64,000 nucleotides of DNA from the NCBI RefSeq assembly GCF_023278565.1, contig NC_064677.1, positions 4,526,001 to 4,590,000 of the forward strand, written 5' to 3'. This document shows positions 58,924 to 64,000 of this stretch, piece after piece. Numbering within the stretch: position 1 is the first letter of the stretch; every line of letters starts with the position of its first letter. The DNA comes from Colletotrichum lupini (taxonomy: Eukaryota > Ascomycota > Sordariomycetes > Glomerellales > Glomerellaceae). Both the position numbers and the translations under genes were made by a program. The notes under the pieces were generated by a model. It did no database searches and had not been told where the DNA came from. It worked only from the letters and a program-made list of their open reading frames with translations.

Positions 58924-60913
58924 TAGCGAGGTAGTTTTAATAGCTCGTAGGCGGCTTAAAGTATTCCTAGGTCCTCTAGTATATTATATCGAAGCTAAGC
59001 GGGTTAGAGGTACTACTAAGTTAGTCGAAGTAAAAGGTTAATGCCCTTCCCTAAAGTATATTCAGAAAAGCACTAGAATAGTATCGTCCGCTAATTCCCG
59101 CCCGTTAGTATAGTACTTTAAAGATCCGAAGCTTTTTACTAAAAATATCGTATTTCTTATTACTATACTTATTCTTATCGTCGTAGAGCTTAATAAAGTT
59201 AATTAATTAGCGGGTATCGGGCATAATATCGTCTTTAGTTTTTATATCGAAGTATAGTATCTAACGGGGTAGATTTCGCTATTAGGTAATAATAACTTTA
59301 TTCTCTAGTTCTTCCTCCTCTTCTTCTTAGAGAGGCGGTAGGTCGGTCGGTCGATAGTAAGGCTAAGGTCGGAATCTTAATTACCGGGATTAAGTAAGTT
59401 AGGGTTATAAGGATTCCCTTACTATCTCTCTAGCTTACTAAATAAGATTATCGGTATTTACTAGCTACGGGAGCAGTAAGTAAAAGAAGTAAGGATCGTA
59501 GTATAATATATTAAAGTATTTAGTACGGCTACGGTAGGCTACGATCTCTTTAGAAGTCTAAGTAGGGAAGTATTAGGTATTAAGGGCGCTAGCGATCTTT
59601 TCCGCTATTTAACTACGATTTTTAATTATTAAATTAATACCGTTATTTATAAAGAAGTCTCTTAGCTTCTTAAGAATCGCACTTTCTATTCTTAAGAAGT
59701 CCCCTACTTCCTAGCTTTAGAAGTCGGTCTTAAAGTCCTTTTATAGCTCCTCGCCCGTTAGGCCGTCTCGATAGTAGCATCCTATTATATAGAGGATAAA
59801 AGTATTAAGCTTTTTATCGTTCGTAAGGGCAGGTATAATATTAAATAAGCCCTATTAAGTTAAGTTAACGTAGTCCTATTAGCGAATTAGAATTAGGTAT
59901 AGTTCCGTAATTTAAGAGCATAGGTAGGCCGGAGGTAATATTAACTAATCGTTAGACCCTTCCTACTTATTACTAGGGCCAGTAGTTACTATAGTATATT
60001 TACGAGGTAAGTTATATAATAAAAGATCACTGTAGAATATAATCGTCGTATTATAATTATAGTATAACGTTAGTTAGGTTAAAAAGAGTAGTAGGTCGGT
60101 CGTAGCGATCGTTTTAATAGTAGTGAGCGGGCTACTATTATTAGTTAGAAAATTCTATTTTTTTAACGAGGTATATAGACGGAAGGTTACTAAGGTCGGC
60201 GGAAGGTCGTAAAAAGGGAAGAAAGGCCTTTTATAACCGTACTTCTAGTAATAAATAGAGGATTCCGTTAGCTACTAATTAGCGATTCCTTTTAGCACTT
60301 CTCGTACCTTATTTTACTAGTCTAGTCTCAGAGCTTCCGTTAGGTTAGAAGGAGGTGGATTTATTAGTAGTATAAAATAGATCCCTATTACTAATACTAT
60401 CGAGATTTATAATTCCGAAGGTCTTGCTATTGCTAAGCGCTAGTACGCTAGTAATCGTCGGATTAATTTCTTAGTAATTAATCTCCTCTTACTTATTACT
60501 AGTTTAAGGTAGCGCTTAGCTATAATATATTTAAAATAGATTCTTTTACGAGCGGTTCGATTAAAAAGAAGTTAGTAATAGTAATAAGGCTAGCGGAGAT
60601 AATATTAACGGTAGAGGCGAGGTTAATAGTAGTAGTAAAGTAGTTAATCCTTTTATAATAGTAGTCTTAGTAAAAGAGATCGTATATAATAGAGCGCGCT
60701 CTTAACGGCCCGTAACTAGTCGATTAGTCGTTAGCTAGTAATAATAAAAGAGAGCTAAGGTAGCATAGACTAGGCCGCTTATCGTTAGTTAGATAGACGG
60801 AACTAAGTTAATAGGTCGGAATAGCTAGCGAGGTAGGTCGAGGCTATCTCTTTTATAGTTATATCCTTACTAACTTACGGTAGAAATATATATATAATTT
60901 AATTACTAATTAG

Positions 60914-61139
60914 TATTAGTATATACGTAAGCAGGTTAGACCTTTTGGGTTACGACTAGGTTAATAGGTTAGTATAGGTCTATTGCGTGTGTGTAGGAGG
61001 GGAAGATCGTGGGCAGAGCCCGCGGTCCCTCAGTGGGTATAGGTAGGTGGAAGGGTCCGTCTGCACGGGCCTAGACTGCCTACCTACTACCCCTACCTAA
61101 CTACCTAATAGGGCCCCTTTTCTGCCTCGTAATCCAACA
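60914..61139 (-). repeat. 5' LTR of the outer copia
   Basis: Pairs with 42002-42227. The inner left edge is mutated (TATTAGTATATACG) and the outer right edge is clean (...AATCCAACA). Confidence 0.9.
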
Positions 61140-61144
61140 CAGGG

Positions 61145-61405
61145 GGTTCTACTAAAGCTAGGAGTGACACTGTCTACAAGCGATTACTCGTTATACGCCT
61201 CGCTTTGCTTAGGAGCCGCACCACTATATTAAAGGCCAAGTCCTCAAACTTGATCTCAAGGCTTGATATTATATCGACTGAGCGTGATGTATCACAGGCT
61301 TCTGCTCTTCGCAAAAAGGCTCGGCCCTATAGACTCGAGAAAGCTAAGGTTAGCGCCATGGTCGAATGTCTATTCACAGGCTTCTCACTACTTGCTTACC
61401 CTTGA
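61145..61405 (+). pseudogene. ORF fragment cut by the copia insertion
   Basis: The frame is open from the insertion boundary without an ATG: GSTKARSDTVYK... through a Lys/Arg-rich stretch (ALRKKARPYRLEKAK) to a stop at 61405. On the other side of the element, TCTCAG at 41995-42000 could be an intron acceptor leading into this frame. Inference: the 3' part of a host gene split by the 19-kb insertion, possibly the one at 40500. The protein family is unknown. Confidence 0.35.
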
Positions 61406-61946
61406 GTCACAGCCGCATCGTTGAACATGGAACATGGTGCTATATGTGGAATCATCTGAGCAGAAGTAGGATAACCGCCTGAATTTTGCAGTGGTCTATT
61501 GGGGATCTTGAGATCCAGTGATTTGGTTCCTCTATAGCGTCCTTTGAACTCGGGTCCAGGGACCCCCGGCGCAGTGACTCGCGACCCCAAAGGCCACGAA
61601 CGAGAATCAGTATGGACAAAGGACTGAGGTCCACCCAAAACACACCTGAATTCAGACGGCCAAGACATCATAGCCGGCAAAGCATTCGGCCAAAAAGGCT
61701 TTACCTGAACAGGAGTCGAGGCCGATTTTTATGCTCTCAAGTACCCCTCATGTTGTTCAAATACTAAAGAGTGAACAAGTGTCTTTGATGCATGGACTTG
61801 AATAGACATCTATATAAAGTTATTACAAAGTGGTATGTTGAGGGTGATATGAATAATCTTGTTGAGAACTGGACAGGAATCGTCAGAACTGCAATCGTTT
61901 GCAAGAAGCATCTTCATCGTCAGCGGCATAATATAGTATCATAAGG
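61406..61946. other. Host DNA between the split ORF and the next gene
   Basis: A 94-codon minus ORF (61396-61680) with stretches such as GPEFKGRYRGTKSLDL looks protein-like but has no family match or partner exon that I can see. The remainder is the likely promoter of the plus-strand gene at 61947. Confidence 0.35.
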
Positions 61947-63044
61947 ATGAATTCACCACTTCGAGGTGAAACTAGCTCTACCAAGTACCCTGACTACCAC
62001 CACTGCAACAAAAAGAATTGCCCTCACAAATCTCATTTGGGAGACCCGAGTTCAACATACAACGGACGGCCGCACTGCAATGGACGAGCTTCAGGTTGCG
62101 AGCACCCAGACCATTTCAGCCCCGAAGAACTCGAGCAGCGAGTACGTGAACATGCATCGAATCCGGTGATACTGAATGACGAGGGTGTCCCGGAGGACAT
62201 GTCACCAAAGGTCCAATCCGGAAGCCGGACTCGAACGCCCTGGAGACAACACAAGAAGGATCAGCCAATGTCGGCAGCCGGCTTACAAGAGTATCGAGAG
62301 ATACACCCCTATGCATTGAGAAGAGAACCAACTTGGGATACTAGACTGAACCAAGGGTTTGTCTCACACGATACGCCTGAATTCCCACACCATATGCCTG
62401 TATTCCCACACCATATGCCTGGACACCCACACCATATGCCTGGTATCCCGATGAGCACGATGCGAGATGATGCCCCACCAATGACAGGCTACGTATGGGC
62501 CCGGAATAGTCAGAATTTTCCGAATCAAGGACATTCGAATGTATATGCCCCATACAGAAGGGGCCGCGTAGAGTCTCTAGGGAGCCAGAACTCTCAGGCT
62601 CCCCCGAATGATCATCGCCATTCACAATCGTACCCCGAAGAGGAGTATGTACCGGTTCCAAGGAACCAAAGTGTTCCGCGTCGCCCGAATCAGGGATTCC
62701 AACCGCCTCCGACCCAACACCACGATACACGACAGCATGCACAGAAAGGACAGCGTAGACAGAAAAGCAGATCGAATTCAACGGGACAGAATAGTCAGGT
62801 TTTCGAGGATCCGGCATCCTGGCCGCCTGGGACTCAAGATCCATATTCGGAATCGCGCGAATCGGGCCGGCAACCTCGGCCAGAACATGATGAAGGCGAT
62901 GGAGGAACAAGGGCCCTAAGACGCCGGCCGAGAGTTCGCCATGGGGAAAACTTGCAGATACGCGAGATGAGCCCTGGGAGCATGGTCAACGGAGAGGTGA
63001 TTAGAGGAGAAGTAAGCACGGTATCAAGTCGCCCACCCCGGTAA
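61947..63044 (+). CDS. Hypothetical low-complexity protein with N-terminal Cys/His module (365 aa)
   Basis: I do not recognise the family. Seen: an intronless 365-codon ORF. Residues about 17-56 are rich in Cys and His (YHHC, CPHKSH, PHCNGRASGCEHPDH), a possible zinc site; the following FSPEELEQRVREH is a likely helix. Around residues 145-166 three 7-residue repeats (xPHHMPx) occur. The rest is Gln/Arg/Ser/Pro-rich and probably disordered, with a basic patch RRQKSRS and an acidic/Arg tail. There is no signal peptide or membrane span. It is the last host gene before the right-hand copia remnant (LTR from 63117), only 72 bp after the stop codon, so its natural terminator may be lost. Confidence 0.55.
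   Translation: MNSPLRGETSSTKYPDYHHCNKKNCPHKSHLGDPSSTYNGRPHCNGRASGCEHPDHFSPEELEQRVREHASNPVILNDEGVPEDMSPKVQSGSRTRTPWRQHKKDQPMSAAGLQEYREIHPYALRREPTWDTRLNQGFVSHDTPEFPHHMPVFPHHMPGHPHHMPGIPMSTMRDDAPPMTGYVWARNSQNFPNQGHSNVYAPYRRGRVESLGSQNSQAPPNDHRHSQSYPEEEYVPVPRNQSVPRRPNQGFQPPPTQHHDTRQHAQKGQRRQKSRSNSTGQNSQVFEDPASWPPGTQDPYSESRESGRQPRPEHDEGDGGTRALRRRPRVRHGENLQIREMSPGSMVNGEVIRGEVSTVSSRPPR
62382..62444 (+). repeat. Three 21-bp in-frame tandem repeats
   Basis: The units CCCACACCATATGCCTG plus four variable bases encode xPHHMPx three times. The spacing is exactly 21 bp, so copy-number change keeps the frame. Confidence 0.85.
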
Positions 63045-63116
63045 TATGTATTATCTTGGGGCTGGCCCAGATTAGCACCTCATTCAAGATAGCCAATACC
63101 AAGACGTTGAAGTTAT

Positions 63117-63321
63117 TATTGGTATCCCTATTACAGGGTAGTTAGTTCGAACCGTAGTTAACGAAGAGATTAATTAAACTATATAAATATCTACGTAGTA
63201 AGTATAAAAAGGAGGTTCTAACCGTAGGTTAGGCTAGCTATAATAATTATAAATAGGGCCCCTAATTAGCCCCTACGCAGTCGGCTATATACTGCGGTCG
63301 AATTAAACTTCTAATTTAATA
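63117..63321 (-). repeat. LTR (TGTTGGTATCCC family), right copy
   Basis: Aligns with 3112-3313. The host-facing left edge (TATTGGTATCCCTATTACAG) is less mutated than the inner right half, which has lost most CpA and TpG. Confidence 0.8.
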
Positions 63322-64000
63322 CTAACTTTCTTTTTCTTTTATTAATTTAACTACTATAGTTAAAGGTATAATTCGACCTCGGGCCCGTTTACTAAGTCGT
63401 CTCCTTTTCCCCCTTTTCTCTACTTTTTTCGTATAACCTATCCCTTTATTTATATAATAGCTTTTTTATTACTTATAAATTACTCTAATCCCTTATTTAG
63501 TACTACTTTTATAAAAGCGTTTACGAGGTTGTTTTTATTATTAATCTAATAGATCTTAAGTATTTCGCGCCTTTCGTACGATTACCTAAGGGCTATAATA
63601 TCGATTATAAACCTCTTTTCCTTTATCGTTCCTAATTTAACGAGGTATTTATATAGCGAGTAGGAATCGGTATAAATAATTATTAAAATAGGTAGAAGGC
63701 TAATTCGATTAGTAATCTTCTTTAGCGTTATTAAAATTGCGTAAGAGAGGTTAACGCTGTTAATTATATTATATACTTCTAATACTAATATATTTCTTAT
63801 TACTCGCTTATTTTTAGTTAATAAGTAGTAGATTATATTGCCGTATATAGTGAATTCGCTCTTACTTATATTCTCGTTAGCTAGGATAATAATATACCCT
63901 AATTACGAAGTAAGGTCGTTATTATTTATAAATAACCTATTAACGAAGACGTAGAGCTTACTAATTATAAGGTCGATTAAGTAGTAAACGAGACCTCGAT
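63117..64000 (-). mobile_element. RIP-degenerate copia element, 3' end, continues past window
   Basis: Its LTR at 63117-63321 matches 3112-3313. Beyond it, minus-strand translation gives the copia C-terminal RNase H signature (a TIKEKR...IIDI...SYERREI...NPADA-type region near 63490-63700), broken by stops. It codes on the minus strand, so this is the 3' LTR end. It is the same family as the element at the left edge but a separate insertion end. Confidence 0.8.

Larger units (their letters stand above)
42002..61139 (-). mobile_element. RIP-degenerate copia element holding two nested elements
   Basis: Seen: 226-bp LTRs at 42002-42227 and 60914-61139 (TGTTGGTATACACG...CCAACA) flanked by a 5-bp duplication CAGGG (41997-42001 and 61140-61144). 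Without the insert the element is about 6.9 kb. Minus-strand translation gives stop-broken copia landmarks: a C-terminal RNase H stretch near 42600-42800 like that in the element at 63117, and a gag zinc knuckle near 46200-46260 with Cys-to-Tyr changes. The gag N-terminal part is at 58924-60913. Order on the minus strand: 5' LTR, gag, (gypsy insertion), rest of gag, protease, integrase, RT, RNase H, 3' LTR. It is dead. Confidence 0.88.

Noticed and set aside
46656..58928. Target-site duplication for the gypsy element
   Set aside because: Left CTTAG and right TAGCG do not match; RIP or recombination may have changed them, so none is claimed.
1..64000. CRISPR array, rRNA genes, bacterial-type operons
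   Set aside because: No regular direct-repeat/spacer pattern or rRNA sequence was seen; the features are eukaryotic.

Overview
The window looks like a chromosome segment of a filamentous ascomycete (Pezizomycotina). The evidence is short introns with GT..AG ends and CTRAY-type branch points, GC-rich third codon positions in the genes, an adhesin-like CFEM/GPI wall protein, and LTR retrotransposons mutated by C-to-T and G-to-A changes that create TpA, the signature of repeat-induced point mutation (RIP). I cannot name the species; a plant- or insect-associated Sordariomycete would fit.

Layout. Positions 1-3313 are the end of a RIP-destroyed copia element. Positions 3314-6623 are host DNA with one Cys-rich hypothetical gene and an ORF that runs into the LTR. 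Positions 6624-8902 are a short deleted copia element with a CAAGA target duplication. Positions 8903-34404 are the main host block: a small conserved protein, the ribosome quality-control factor VMS1, a 10.6-kb stretch with no gene I can support, a CFEM adhesin-like wall protein, a six-cysteine small secreted protein, and pantothenate kinase. Positions 34405-39328 are a very AT-rich DNA transposon with 33-bp inverted repeats. Positions 39329-42001 hold one intron-containing hypothetical gene. Positions 42002-61139 are a three-level nest: a degenerate copia (CAGGG duplication) holds a degenerate gypsy, which holds an intact copia (AAAGT duplication, 514-bp LTRs identical by eye, 1415-codon ORF). 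Positions 61145-63116 are host DNA with a low-complexity hypothetical gene. From 63117 to the end is another copia remnant with the same LTR family as the left edge.

The host genes do not form a pathway or obvious cluster. They mix housekeeping functions (CoA synthesis, rescue of stalled ribosomes) with surface or secreted proteins that could act at a host interface. All five LTR elements code on the minus strand. The most unusual items are a tRNA-like sequence lying antisense inside the gag of the young copia, where a zinc knuckle is expected; a secreted protein whose cysteine spacing is a palindrome; and RIP damage that fades out inside the terminal LTRs before reaching host DNA.
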